Shown here in pieces: positions 1 through 13,000 of a stretch of DNA of 64,000 nt. The stretch lies in assembly GCA_026874595.1 (NCBI GenBank), contig CM049314.1, positions 10,780,729 to 10,844,728 on the forward strand, read 5' to 3'. Made by a program: the position numbers and the translations under genes. Below the pieces are notes generated by a model. It had not been told where the DNA came from and did not search any database. It was given only the letters and a program-made list of their open reading frames with translations. Each line of letters starts with the position of its first letter. Within the stretch, counting starts at the first letter, position 1. The DNA is from Sipunculus nudus (Eukaryota > Annelida > Sipuncula > Golfingiida > Sipunculidae).

Positions 1-330
1 TACAGACATTACATGATCAGTTTACTACAAACACGTCACATGATCAGTTTACTACAGTCATGTCATGTGATCAGTAGACTACAGACATGTCACATGATCA
101 GTGTACTAGACATGTCATATGATGAGATTACTACAGACATGTCACATGATCAGTTTACTACAGAGATGTCACATGATCAATGTACTACAGACATGTCATA
201 TGATTTATGTACAACAAACGTGTCATGTACTCCAGACATGTCATGTAATTTAATGTACTAGACATGTCACATTATCATTGTACTGCATATGTTTAATGTG
301 ATTCATTGTACTACATAATCCAATTGATTC
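1..330. repeat. 27-bp tandem repeat
   Basis: About 12 diverging copies of a unit like ACATGTCACATGATCAGTT plus TACTACAG, starting at or before the window edge and decaying after about 300. Each unit carries palindromic ACATGT and TGATCA cores. Confidence 0.85.
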
Positions 331-2019
331 AGTGTACTATAATGCTAGCTAAGGTAATTCAAGAGTCCATAATTATAAACAGGTATAACAGTGTTCAGAC
401 AGACTGTAACAGTCTGTTGTACCCTTACAGATTACCACTGCAGATGATGTTTATAAATAGAATTAATCCTGGCAGGCTGCGGGTATTGTTAATCGGTCTG
501 GGTGTAGACATCGTCGGACATCTTCAAATAGCATTGTCTGTGGTATCTGCTGGGAAATGAAAATAACTCGTTTCTCAGCAGGAGTGAATGTAGTTTTCAA
601 ACAGCGCTAACCAGCACTGATTCTTGACAGTAGCTCAGCAGAGTTCTGGGCCGAGAGTACAGGAAGCTTGTCGGTCATGTGATCATACACTCTACTCTCA
701 TACAGCCATGATTCAACACAGCTCTGTTTATTGTCACAGTTGTACAGCAGCAAGCAGACCCAGCATTGTCAGCACTGCTAGTAGTCAGATATACTGGTTG
801 GTAGTCTTAGCGACCAGCCTTCAGCTTCTAGGATTTCAGTAATAGCCTGGGTCTGGTTGAAGGCTGGTTCTGGTATGTCTGACAGATGTGGTAAACAGAG
901 CTATATTGTTGTACATTGAAACAAAGTGAGCACTTCACACGCTGTGGCAGCACTGCTAAGATGCCTGAGCAGCCCACCAGACCTGGCTGTTAGCAGGTGT
1001 GGCTGTGGATGCTGTAAAAAAACATGGATGCTGTAGAAGCATTTGTGTCCCGATTTAGTTTGCTTAATTACAATGAAGAGCCCAACATGCTCCGAGCATG
1101 CGTTCAGGGAAAAAATTGCACATCCGTGACTGATGAATGAACTGCCTTGAACTGTGGGATCACCGACAAAAGAAATAAGCTAATTTAGTTTTCTTTGCGA
1201 GTCTGCTGGAACTGGCGGCTGTGACTGTTACAAATTACCTAATTGATACCTTGAATAAACCCCTTTGTAAGATTGCTATTGATTCCTGTAAATGCATTAT
1301 CCTCAGTATTGGAAAGATTAAAACACACCTGGTCTGTTGCCTGGTTACCAGACATCAAAGCAAGGTCATCAGGTGCATAATTGCAACTGAAGTTTTTTTT
1401 GTCCCTTTCTATTCTCCTCTTATGTGATTAACTCTATCACGCTGAATAAAATAGGAATGAATGTCTTTAAAATTTATAATAATACAAAGGATTAAGAAAA
1501 AGAAATAGTATAATGGCTTTGGGGTTATGACCTTGACCTTTGAATCATGACCTTGACCTTGGGAATGAAGATCAAAAGAAGATGGCCCAAAACTTATAAT
1601 GAAATTATAAATCTGCTATTTGTGTGTATGGGGGGGGGGGGGAGGGGTGAACAGGGTATGTCTGTTTAGTGAAGGAGTGAACATGGTTGTAGTAAAAAAT
1701 TGGTTGGATAGTAACCACAGGTGCAGAGCCTGACAAGTGGCACCGATGAAATAGCGTCTTTTAATAAAAGAATATATTTATAAATTTGGTAATTTACCTG
1801 AGTGGTTTGATAAATATAAAAAAATGACCTTTTTTTCACGGTTATCAATAAATGATCAATACTTGATATCCATTTGTGCAGTAGACTGCATTTGTATGTA
1901 AAATTGGCACGGATTATCCCCTTCTGTTAAATGCTGCTTTTTATTTTTATCAAAAGGAACAATATAATGCTATATCTGGAAAAAGGTGATGAAATTAATA
2001 TGTTCCCTTTGAAGATCAG

Positions 2020-3250
2020 AGGAGAGTTTTATCTGGCGTTCTTACAGGACGGCCAATAACACAGTCTATTTCAGGGACATCCATAGAGTCTTTGAACCTC
2101 CGCAGCTAGTCGGTCTGAGAGCTGATAATCTGGTGAGATTATAAAATGGTTCCACACATTAAACAAATGGGCCCAGCTTGAGTTAAAAAACACTTAGGCT
2201 GCTACAGTGTGACAAATCCATTGCTTATTATATGACTGGAGCCGTCTATTGACCAGAGTAATATCCACTAAGAGCCAATGATTTTCTTAGCCTGTTGAAA
2301 ATGACAGACGCACACATTATGGGGGGTCTGCCTGTTGGTAAAGATGGATTGCCCTGTTATGAGGCGCCAGTATTTTATTTGCATTTTACTGCCGGTAGGA
2401 AGTCCAGGAAAATATTAAAAAGTGGCCTGATTTACATAGGAGATGTGATCATGTCCCCCTGCCAGGAAACCGCATCGAGGGACATAGAGGGAAGGCAGTG
2501 TGGCGTCAGCCGCCCTGCTTATTAATCGTCGCTAAATGAATTATGATCAGTTCAACATGAAGGACCCACACTTAAAGCATTAGCTGCATTTGGCAGCAGA
2601 GGGTCATAACATTAGAGAGGACAGACACTCTGTCTGCCCCTCCGCCCTCCTGCTCTGGCTATTCTTTTAAGCCAAATCACCCCACATCCAATTAAAAGAA
2701 GCGGTGGGTGATTTATAGTACATGTTTCACAGGGGCAGACTCCCATGTCAGAGCAAGGGGCTGCAGGCTGTCATGGTAATATGACAGGCTCACGGAAAAT
2801 AAGGATTGAGATGGCGTCAGTGAGGCGCGTCATTTCATTCAGCAGCCATTTGTGTAGACCCCTCACCAGCCAGACCTGTGAACCTGTCAGGGAAGACTCA
2901 TGAAAATAACGCTATTGATCTTGTGAATCTATCGTGAGGGCTGCCGCCCGCCTATTGTCGCCACCATAACTAACTCTGCCGCAGGTAATTAGCAAACACT
3001 GTTGCCCCGATTCATGCTGGCATGAAGAAAAAATAATATAAACTTGGTATATCCTCCACGATCATTCTGCTGATATTCCTTTCTAGATGGAGCTCTGTCG
3101 CACCGTGTTAAATATCTCTACCCACAATCCTCATCAACAAGTGATTCGCCTTAGCAGTTGACCCAAGTGTTTGCTCGAACTGTCTGGGCCCGGCCCCGAC
3201 TTTTTTGATCATTCATGTCAAAGGATGCTAGGAACTGCTAGTCATTCCTC
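2020..3250. other. GC-richer unique intronic block, possible conserved non-coding element
   Basis: Non-repetitive, balanced composition, few homopolymers, and many ATTA/TAAT cores (for example ggtaattagc near 2985), unlike the AT-rich intron around it. Such blocks in introns of developmental regulators are often conserved enhancers. There is no coding signal. It includes two interleaved inverted repeats at 2662-2714. Function is inferred only from composition. Confidence 0.3.
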
Positions 3251-4449
3251 CATGTCATGCGCGAGGCGTCTACTTTTCCTGGTCTGTTTTTTTATCAAGT
3301 TTACCTGCTCTGTATAAACAGGACCATGTTTTTCACAATATTGTTTCCATCAGAGTGCTATTTATAGCTCAGACTCCCTCCAGGCATAAAGATGGCAAGT
3401 GAAGCATCCAGGAAGTGATGCCTGTTGGTCTTTTTTATTACAAATGAAATTATAATTGAAATTTTATTTCTTAAAGTAAAAAATGATAAATTTCTGTACA
3501 GTTTACTTCAGTTATTAACAGGTAAAAACCCAACACTAGGATGTGGCAGAGCTTTCCTGAAATGCTGTTTCTTTGACTTCAGCATAACACAGTTTTATCT
3601 TATCATTAACAGTTTAATATGTTAAAAGTCTAAAGATAGAAAAATAATATATTCTTATCATTTAGATGTCTCTGCATTTAATAAACAGGGCTCATGTTCA
3701 TCAAGCTCACCCTCAGAAATAAAGAATGGATCATTAATTCAATTAGTCATTTATAGCAACAACAAAAAATTAATCATTTCCTCATAATCCTTCATGCAAA
3801 AAGTCATTTGTCAATTCAGAAAAAAAATTCTGAGATGATTGGTGGTCTGCTGTATTAAGTTAACCACGTGTAGCAGGGAGTACAAAGCGCGGGAACACAA
3901 GGCAGTTGGAACCGAAAGAAGAAATGTTGATTAGACAGAAATGCCAGATAAAGTCAGAGAGACATGATGCAGCCATTCCACCTAATATGGTCAATTATGA
4001 AAAGAATGAAAAGGCAATTTTCCTGGCATACCTCAGGGGCGATCCAGAAGTCATTACGGTGGCTTCTTCTGCTGTGTAACGACCAGACTTTGTATGAGAG
4101 GGGAGTAGTAATATGATTAAGTTGGGCTGGAAAGTATAGAGCTGCAGGCTGTTTTATGTCAGTTCAAGGCAAGTGAAAAAAAAAGGAAAAAGATAACTGG
4201 TCCCTGGAAGATTAAAATCAAGGAATGGTCCCTTTTTACGAGCACAATCGATTGAATCACAGTCCAGGAATTGTATATAATCATATGGCATTCATCCAAA
4301 GAATAAATTTTTCCATCATCTCAAATATATCAATAGAAGTGTTATAAGACAAGCACCTAGAATATGGCACCAGAAAATTTAGTATTTATAACAGCACTAT
4401 TTATTATTGCTGGCCAAGAATTGTGAAACAGTGAAGCCTCTAAGTAGTA

Positions 4450-5450
4450 TAATTGTATGGTTTAAGGACGGTTGCGCCGCCACAGAGATTTTGTTTAGAC
4501 GTGATAACTAAAAAATATTTTATGGATCTTTACCAAACTTGACATGTGCATAGATATGGGTGAGAGGACAAAGCCTATTTTAAATGGGGTCATGACCTTT
4601 ACAAGGAGAGTGACTTCAGCCTTGTTGAATAGACCTGTCCATTTTGGGAGAAAATCACACAAATTCGTAAATATCTCGAGAAATCTTGCATGGATTGAAC
4701 CAAAAATCAACTTGACGGAAGGTCTTGGATAGGGTTGTCATGTACCTGAAACTGGTGGCGTCACCTGTTATCCTTTTTTCTGGTTTTTGTACCGTTTAAT
4801 ACCCCAAACATTGCAACTTAACAGTACTGTGAGCATTATAAGTCAAAAACTAATGGACAGATTTCTTTTATATTATGCATGTACATAGACTTGGGTTATG
4901 GGAAGATGTATATTTAAATTGGGGTCCTGACCTTTCATATGAGTGGCCTTAACCTTGAATAATGCCATATATGGTGAAAATCACACAAAATCATAAGTAT
5001 CTCAAAAAGGGATGCATGAATTGGTCCAGACATCGACAACAAAAGCTCTTGGATGGCTTTGTCTTCTGCGGAAGACAGGTGGTGCCACCTGTTATCCTTT
5101 TCTTGTTTTCTTGCTTTTAATACCCCATCATTGCCACTTGACAGTACTGTGAGCATTATAAGTCAAAAACTAATGGACAGATTTCTTTCATATTATCCAT
5201 ATACATAGACATGGGTTATTGGATGATGTGTTTTTAAATTAGGGTCATGACCTTTCATATGAGAGTGGCCTTGACCTTGATTAATGCTATATATGGTGAA
5301 AATCACACAAAATCATACATATCTCAAAAAGGGATGCATAGATTGGTCCAAAAATCAAATTGACTGAAGATCTTTGATGGCTATAATGTCTCCTGCAGAA
5401 GACAGGTGGCCCCACCTTTCTGTCCTTATCTTGTTTTCAAAACTACTGGA
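4450..5450. repeat. dispersed repeat with tandem ~320-bp units (same family at 49.8 kb)
   Basis: The string acagtactgtgagcattata recurs at 4821 and 5141 (320 bp apart) and again near 50101. Shared flanking text includes 'aatcacacaaa', 'atatctc', 'atgacctt' and 'cttgaccttgaat'. No ORF for a transposase is visible, so it is probably a non-autonomous element or decayed copy. Similar sequence at 49740-50290 has the same orientation. Confidence 0.7.
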
Positions 5451-6679
5451 CCAATTTTCATGAAACTGAATAAAGAAGTGAAACAGGGGCCATGTAAGGT
5501 GCTATCAAAAATGGATTGAATCAGTAAGATATTTTTGCATAGAGTGTCATTCTCATTTTTTTGTGCTGTTAGTGATGGATGGAAGAACTGTCTTGGTATG
5601 AAGAGAACTAGATATAAAGGAGTGTTCACTGAACCATTATGTCAGTAAACATTTACTGTCCTACCTGTCTGACATATATTTAATAAACCTAACAAAGAGG
5701 TAGTCATTTTGATGGCCAAAACACCTGTGTTACATCACTGCCAGCAGCAAGCTGATAACAAAGCACAAATGATATGTACATGATATATACATGATATATA
5801 GTGGAAGAATAAATGAGTCAGTTTAGGTGTTACAAAATTATTCCATCTTCCTGCAGGCCTGGAAATTCACATTTTTAGCTCAGCTATGTGTCACAGTTTT
5901 GATAGCAGATTGTCTTATATTCCATAATTGGTTCTAAAATCCAGGAAATATACGGTAATTTTATTCAGTTCCTACTTTTGCCTTAATAAGCAGAGACAAT
6001 CAGAAAAATTCTGGTCATCATATCTTATACTTTGATGCTGATTAACCATGGTGTGCTGAACCCACAGGTGCAGCAGATACCGGGCCTGGTTGACACTAGG
6101 ATAAAAAATATCATGATACTGAATGAGTGCTACTGCCCTGTCACGTAGTCCCAAACCAAAATGGAACTCTGCAGACATGCATATTTAGATTAAAACTAGA
6201 TAAAACAGCATAAAAAATGGAGGTATTTGCCTTTAACCAATTTTAAAAACATATTTAAAAAATTATGAGTTGAAACCTTAACATTTGTGGGATAGTAGGA
6301 AGATGTAATTAAAAGGCTTGCTACAGAATGATTTACAAATGTATATATCAAAAGGAGACAGTAGAATCGTATTACAATATAAAAGACAGCTATAAAAATG
6401 TAAATTTTGAATGAACTGCTCAAACTTTAATCAATATTGAGTTGTACAAGGAAAATATACATGGATGTAATGAGACTGGTATTGTAAAACAAAATGTTTT
6501 ACTGATAACACAAGTGATGTCATGAAAATATATGGTCTTTTATAATATCTCCAAAAGAATTTATAACATTAATGGTTAGCACTTTAAAGTCTTCCAATAG
6601 AGTTTGCATGTGGTCTGTAGTAAGGTGGAAATTGGTAGCATTAATAGATAAAATGATCAAAAAGGTAACAAGTGCCAGA

Positions 6680-7240
6680 AGAATGGGTTGATCATACCCA
6701 GGAAATGCAAGGTGCAGCTAGAAACCCTGGTTTCCTGCCAGAGTAGGTTCGATAGTATCGGTAATGCCTGGACATGCAACAGCACTCGGATAACCGAGAG
6801 TAGATGGCTGATTAGTCCAGGGAGAACGGATATGGCGCTACCATGCTGTCTCGGTGAAAAAAACCAGCAGTGAACCTAAAAGAGAACTCCGTTCAGGGCT
6901 GCAGCTACGATTGCATGCTGTCGCTTGGCGCTGCTTTACTATCGTGCTCAGCATGCAGCCTTCGATTTACGTAACAGCCAGTGCTGTCGTTGATCAGGTG
7001 ACCAGGCGACGTCTAGACAGAAACACTGTATATTGATCGTGGGTTCATGGCATGTTGATTGGCACCCAGCCAGGTCTGTGTGCATTAGACATCTCATCAA
7101 TCGCAGAAAAGAACTTTGGGAAGGGGGGGATGGGGGGTTGCTGCTGCCACTATTGGTGTCTGAAGTGTTCTGAGCGGAGCCTCGGTTCCAGTTTTCATCC
7201 CATGCAGGGAGATCACAGTGCTCTGATATGACGCCCTATA
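6680..7240. other. GC-richer unique intronic block with TGCT/CGCT motifs
   Basis: Non-repetitive, about half GC, with a local run of YGCY motifs at about 6920-6995 (gcatgctgtcgcttggcgctg...). Short frames are open here but none resembles the family. It may be a regulatory element or an unrecognised alternative 5' exon. Confidence 0.25.
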
Positions 7241-8574
7241 GATTTAGTTTTCATTGCTTTATCTTTTATGACCGTCCTTTTTATTTTTTCCACTTAAAAG
7301 ATACTGGAAGACATTTTCTTATGACACATATTTGCAGGTCAAAGCCTGGCATCTATCCAGTCTCTATCTGATTCTGGCATGTCGCAATAATCTTTGATCT
7401 AGTTGGGGATCTTTTATTTATCCCCTGGGTCTAGCTGTAGTGGCCTGCTCGTACAGCCCCTGCCCCAGTGTCATGCAGTAGGGTCAAGATCAAAGGATCT
7501 GATGGGAATGAAGGCATTTTAAGTCATGTTAGGTATCATTAACGAGCCTCAGACTGAGAAGTTGCTACAACACCAGAGAGAGAAAAAAAACAATGAAAAA
7601 CTGACACAGGATTTGATAATATTTCTTTGAGTATAGGAAAGCATCACTTGATAGACAGATGTGGGAGATAGGTCAATACACCCCTTCCTGCCATTTCCTC
7701 CTCTTATCTTATCTGTGTATGACATGTATAAGGTGTATGGTAGGTCATACAGGTATTGTGTATGTGCCTGCCATGTCCTTGTTAACAAAATCGTAGAAAC
7801 AAGACCTGAAGGCTTTGTCTGGAGGTAACAGTCTAAATATCACCTAAAAAAAAAGTCAGAATAGTTTGTCAAGGAGAACTTCCTGGTCATATACCTGGGT
7901 GGACTGCTACATTTACTGTTTATTATCATATATGCCCTGCCATTGTTTCTTCTGTGATGAATTATTACATTATATGCTGTATACTCTGTGTAAGAAAAAA
8001 GTGTTCCTCTGGTGCTTTCACAAGTAGTTTGGTACACTGTAAACTATTGTTATATAGCTCATGTTACTCTGTAAAATATGGTTTGCTGTGTTTGGAAGCT
8101 TCAGCTTGTTACAATATAAATGTCCTAGTCCGTATTGGAAAAGTAAAAGACAGTCAGTTCATTAGGACACACTGCAGAGTCAGTTCATTACATTGTAAAG
8201 GTTATATACTATAGTCATCATGTTATATTTTATAATTATTCAGTCACCATTGAAGGTAATTAAGTTGTGCTACAGATGTGTGTTTTTTGCTACATATTAA
8301 GTATAAATTATTACACAGTATGTTTAGGTTAAACTACATAGTTACTGTAATACATCTATTTAATTAGTTTCACCATATAATCATTCATGGTAGGTTATTT
8401 ATTTAGTTGGTTACATTACAGTAACGTTACATTTGATATTGTTACAGTTGGTAATACTATATACAGAGTCCTTGTGTAACACTGTTTTACATGAGTACAG
8501 AGTGATGTTAGTATATTACATTTAAATGTTATTTTTCCTCTCCTGAATTTTCTTCTCTTTGTAACAATTACGTT

Positions 8575-9154
8575 ACCAGATTATTAAACTAAAAGATCAT
8601 TCACTCCTTACCTTACATTACCAGATTAATACACTAAAAGATCATTCACTTCCTCCTTACCTTACCAGATATTACACTCAGTGATCATTCACTTTCCTCC
8701 TTAACCTTGCATTACCAGATTATTACACTAAAAGATCATTCACTTTCTCATTACCTTACATTAACAGATTATTACACTCAGAGATCATTCACTTCCTCCT
8801 TACCTTACATTACCAGATTAATACACTAAAAGATCATTCACTCCTCACCTTACATTACCAGATTAATAACCACAAAAAGATCATTCACTTCCTCCTTACC
8901 TTACATTACCAGATTAATACACTAAAAGATCATTAACTTCCTCCTTACCTTACATTACCAGATTAATAACCACTAAAAGATCTTTCACTTCCTCCTTACC
9001 TTACATTACCAGATTATTACACTAAAAGATCATTCACTTCCTCCTTACCTTACATTACCAGATTATTACACTCAGAGATCTTTAACTTTCTCCTTACCTT
9101 ACATTACCAGATTATTACACTCAGAGATCCTTCACTTTCTCCTTACCTTACCAG
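8575..9154. repeat. 49-bp minisatellite abutting exon A
   Basis: About 12 copies of a 45-50-bp unit beginning ACCAGATTATTACACT, followed by AAAAGATCATTCACTT and CCTCCTTACCTTACATT. It ends in a partial unit 45 bp before the exon A acceptor. Each unit contains a pyrimidine tract followed by CCAG, which resembles a 3' splice site. Confidence 0.9.
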
Positions 9155-9199
9155 TTTTCTATGGAATAATCATTGTTTTCTGTAATTTGTGTTTTCCAG

Positions 9200-9367
9200 G
9201 GCAAGTGTCAAAGAAAAGACCCACCATGCAAGTATCTGCATCCTCCGCAACACCTCAAGGAGCAGCTCTTACAGAACGGGAGGAACAACTTGATACTAAA
9301 AAACTTACAGATGCAGGCCCTTGCTGCCGGTGCCCTTCAGCCGCTCGTGCCAGGCATGGTCCCTGTG
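9200..9367 (+). CDS. mbl: mbl exon A: second half of zinc finger 2 and start of linker
   Basis: The exon opens after a ttttccag acceptor in phase 0 and encodes GKCQRKDPPCKYLHPPQHL, the end of CCCH finger 2. Zinc ligands are Cys3, Cys10 and His14 of the exon; the first Cys is in the previous, unseen exon. The CX6C spacing differs from the CX4C of vertebrate MBNL finger 2. It is followed by the family signature NGRNNLILKN and an Ala/Gln/Leu/Pro-rich linker ending MVPV. The donor GTG|gtacgt at 9368 leaves 168 nt (56 codons, phase 0). The reading frame stays open past the donor for 53 more codons, but that sequence has no family resemblance and is taken as intron. It corresponds to vertebrate MBNL coding exon 2. 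Confidence 0.95.
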
Positions 9368-10065
9368 GTACGTATCCCATCAGGCCATGCTGCCGCAGCC
9401 ATCTTATCGGCTTCCCAGCATGCACTGCTTGCAGATATTGGTGGCTTATTTTATGTCTACGTGCTGATGTGTATGTTTATCTGTAGTTTGGCACCGCTAA
9501 AAGCATTGTGCGCTGAGACAAGTAGTTAACTGGACTAGCTTCGCAGTTCGTTAACATTACATTGTTTAAGTTTGTGTAAACATGTTAGATTATTTGAATT
9601 AAAAATGAATTTGGACTTAAAATTACATGGTCCTATGTCTAAAAAATATTTACATTATATTGTTGTCTGTTAGTTTCACGACCTTATTTTAGGGAGGTAT
9701 TTTATAACTGAAGTCATGTTAAATGTTTACTTTTGTCACTGCACATTACTGAAGGAAACGTATGACATACATTGGTATGATACTAATACATTAATGACAG
9801 GTTACAACTACTGAGTCCTTGTCCTATGCATGTAAAATCTGAAAAGGAGAGGGCTTGATGATAACATCCTCATTCAGCTGACAGTGCATGCTACCAAGTG
9901 AGCATGGTCATATCTTTTGGTACTAAATGAAGCATTGTGTTACTAAAGAATAATTACATTGGGAAGAAACCAGATATGAAAACAAGGCTTGAGCCACATT
10001 CAGTAAATACCCTATGTTATGATTCCTAATACAAAAAGAAGAACAATTACATGTTTACATATATA

Positions 10066-10099
<34 letters not shown>

Positions 10100-13000
10100 C
10101 TATATTTTATAAGTATAAAAAAAAGTTGTGCAAATTACAAGATAAAAAAACAAGAATGCAGATCATAAGTTAAGGACTGCTCCGTTTGATAAGATAAAAG
10201 TAGAAAAGTTCCTGCTATGTTTTGTGGATAAAGTGAATGTGAAAGAAATATTTTAAATCAAAAAGTGGTTGTATCTTTTATTATGAGGATGGTTATAATT
10301 TTTTTAAAGACAGCTTTGAATATAGTTCCGCATTCTTTAATATCAGTAAGATTCACATTAAACAATATTAACTTTTTACAGCAATCATGTACAATCAACA
10401 TTACAAAGCAGGAACTAACTAGTATCAGTCCAACCTGACCTAGATCAGAGGTTGTGTGATGATATTTCAGTTGATAGAATCACTGCAGGAAAGACACATA
10501 AGGTTTTGATAATTGTAGTAAGTTGTTAGGAATCCTGAGTGACCTCTGTTCCAACTTCCACTTCTTCTTTTTGGAGTTTGTTGAGCTGGTACACCATGTT
10601 TATATGAGAGCATTCTGTCTCCTGAGCAGTGCAACATTATTACTTAAACAGTAATTTAATTTTCTGAACTCACATGACCCTCGACCTCTTGTAATATGTG
10701 ATGACTTTTGACCTTAATATACATGTGGGAGACATCCTGTTGTGGTGACACCGATGAGCTTGGTGTTGAGCCACATGCACACAGCGCTGCTAGTCTGAAC
10801 GATGTTGAAATGAGTGAGGTCACATGATCAAGGAACATTTCCACATCCCCTTCAACTGTATACTGATTTGTCTTTTTAGATCATATGACTATGGTCAGAT
10901 ATTTTTAATTGTATGACAGAAAGTCAAGTAAACCACCAAAGCTCATGGGTTGGAACATTATAGTTATCTCCCGGATAAAGTGCAAAAGGTCAAGGTGATT
11001 TCACACTCTATGACCTTATTTAATATCCTTGACCCCAATGACTTCATTAATAAAACAATAGCATGGACTCGCAAAACTGTTTGGTATACCAATATGAGTA
11101 ACTCTATGTGATTCTTTTTGACTTTAATAGATAGTAATTGTTGGTTTCTGTCATTTCAATGAACACAGATGAAATGAATTCCTGTGTATGACAGATATTG
11201 AACAAGTTATGTGGACAAGATACTCCTGACAGAGAGCACTTCTTGTTTTATGAAATAGTTAACATTTGAATCTCCACAAAGATATGTCATGTCAATTTGT
11301 TTGTAACAATAGAAGTTTGTAAATATAAAGAAAATATAACAATTGGTTAAAACCTCAGGGCACATTTGCTTTGTCTTGAATATAAGACATATATCCTTTT
11401 TAGCCCTCAGCCCTTAGGCTGATGGGCTATTGTCGTCACCCAAGCTGTCCGTCCGTCCGTCCGGCGTCCGTTAACTTTCACCTTGTGAGCGGGATGTCTT
11501 GAAAAGGATTCACCGTCAGAATTTTATTTCCTCGGTAAAGATGTATATCGACAAAATCTCGGTCAAGTTCGAAGATGGGTGACCTTGACCTGTTTTTCTA
11601 CGTTTTAGAGCTGATTATAGGAAAAACATTTAGAAGCTTATTTCTCAGGAACCATTGGATGGATTTTCACAATACTTACTATGATCATAGGGACTGATGG
11701 TCTGTAACTGCTGCACAAGTTTGGGGGCGCCACCTGCAATTTCTGATTTTTTATTGAATTTTTCTTGGATTTTTAGCTCAGCTGACTATAAGTCATCTGA
11801 GCTATAGTCGTGGTCCATTGTCCGTCGTCCGTCCGTCTGTCCGTCCGTCCGTCCGTCCGTCCGTCCGTCCGTCCGTAGATGTGGCACGTTTTGAAACCGT
11901 AAGACCTAGGAATCCAAAATTCGGCATAATGTTAGATGTCCCCAAGATCTCCTACCAAGCCGAAAACTGGGTCTTTGTGACTTTGTTCCTTTGAGAAATT
12001 AAAGAAAAACCTCAATTTTTTATTAAAAACCTATTTTTACACTTCAGGACTGCCTAATATCAAAACCACTTATCAGTTTTTCCTCATATTTACCATACTT
12101 ATTCCTCTATATAGTTCCTATGTACATGCCAGAAATTATGTCTGTATTATAAAAATTTAAAAAGTTATGGGCCCAAACATAATGCATTGTGTAAAAAATC
12201 AGGAAAGATATTTGATCACTTAACACAAAATATGTTAAAGCTATAAACTTTTTTTCCAGTAATATAACTTTAATTAATCAAAATTAAATTGTATACCCAA
12301 AATTAGATCAAAATCTTTTAAATTTTTTAAAATATTAACAAAAATAAAAAATTGGTACCTTAAATTTTGCCCAACTTTGACCATGGCACGTTTTTTTCCT
12401 GTAAGTACTGTGGATTTAATTTTCACAGCATGTTTTTTATAGCATTTTGTCTGTAAACACCAAAAATTTGAAACCGGTTGATCAAAAACTGTAGATTTTA
12501 TTCAAGCTTTCAAGCACCATGTAACATATTGTTTACATCAAACTAGTGTCATGCAGTTTGCAAGTGCTCAGCTCCCCAACTTCAGCTCTCAGTTCCTAAA
12601 ATTTGGCATACAATTAGATGTCTCAAAAATCCCCTACCATGCCAAGAATTTGATCACTAGGACTTAATACCTTCGAGATATTAATGAAAAACTTCATTTT
12701 TCCATTAAAAACCCATTGTTACACTTCAAGACAGCCTAATATCAAAACCACTGATCTGACTTTAATCATATGTAATATACATATTTTGCTATATATTCTC
12801 TATGCACATGCCAGAAATGATGTCAGTATTGCGTAATTGTTTTAAGTTATGGGCCAAAACATAATGCACTTTGTAAAAAATCAAGAAATATATTTACTCC
12901 TTTAACAAGAGGATTGCTGAAGCTAGAGATTTTTTGTCAGGGATGTAACATTATTTAATCAGGATTCAATTGAATACCCAAAATTAGTTCTGAATTTTTC

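Larger units (their letters stand above)
1..9199 (+). other. 3' part of a large mbl intron upstream of exon A
   Basis: No coding exon is recognisable; open frames here are short and without family resemblance. Contents: a 27-bp satellite (1-330), GC-richer unique sequence without long repeats (about 2020-3250 and 6680-7240), a G homopolymer near 1628-1646, a dispersed repeat with tandem 320-bp units (about 4450-5450), AT-rich filler, and a 49-bp satellite (8575-9154) just before the acceptor of exon A. The split finger 2 shows that the preceding exon must end in the middle of that finger. Confidence 0.7.

Noticed and set aside
6740-6790. GGTTCGATAGT resembling a tRNA B box
   Set aside because: Does not fit GGTTCGANTCC fully, and no A box or cloverleaf could be drawn around it.
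1-9199. Search for mbl finger 1 and the first half of finger 2
   Set aside because: No frame with VCREF..G.C or C.D..K motifs was found, so the 5' exons are concluded to lie outside the window.
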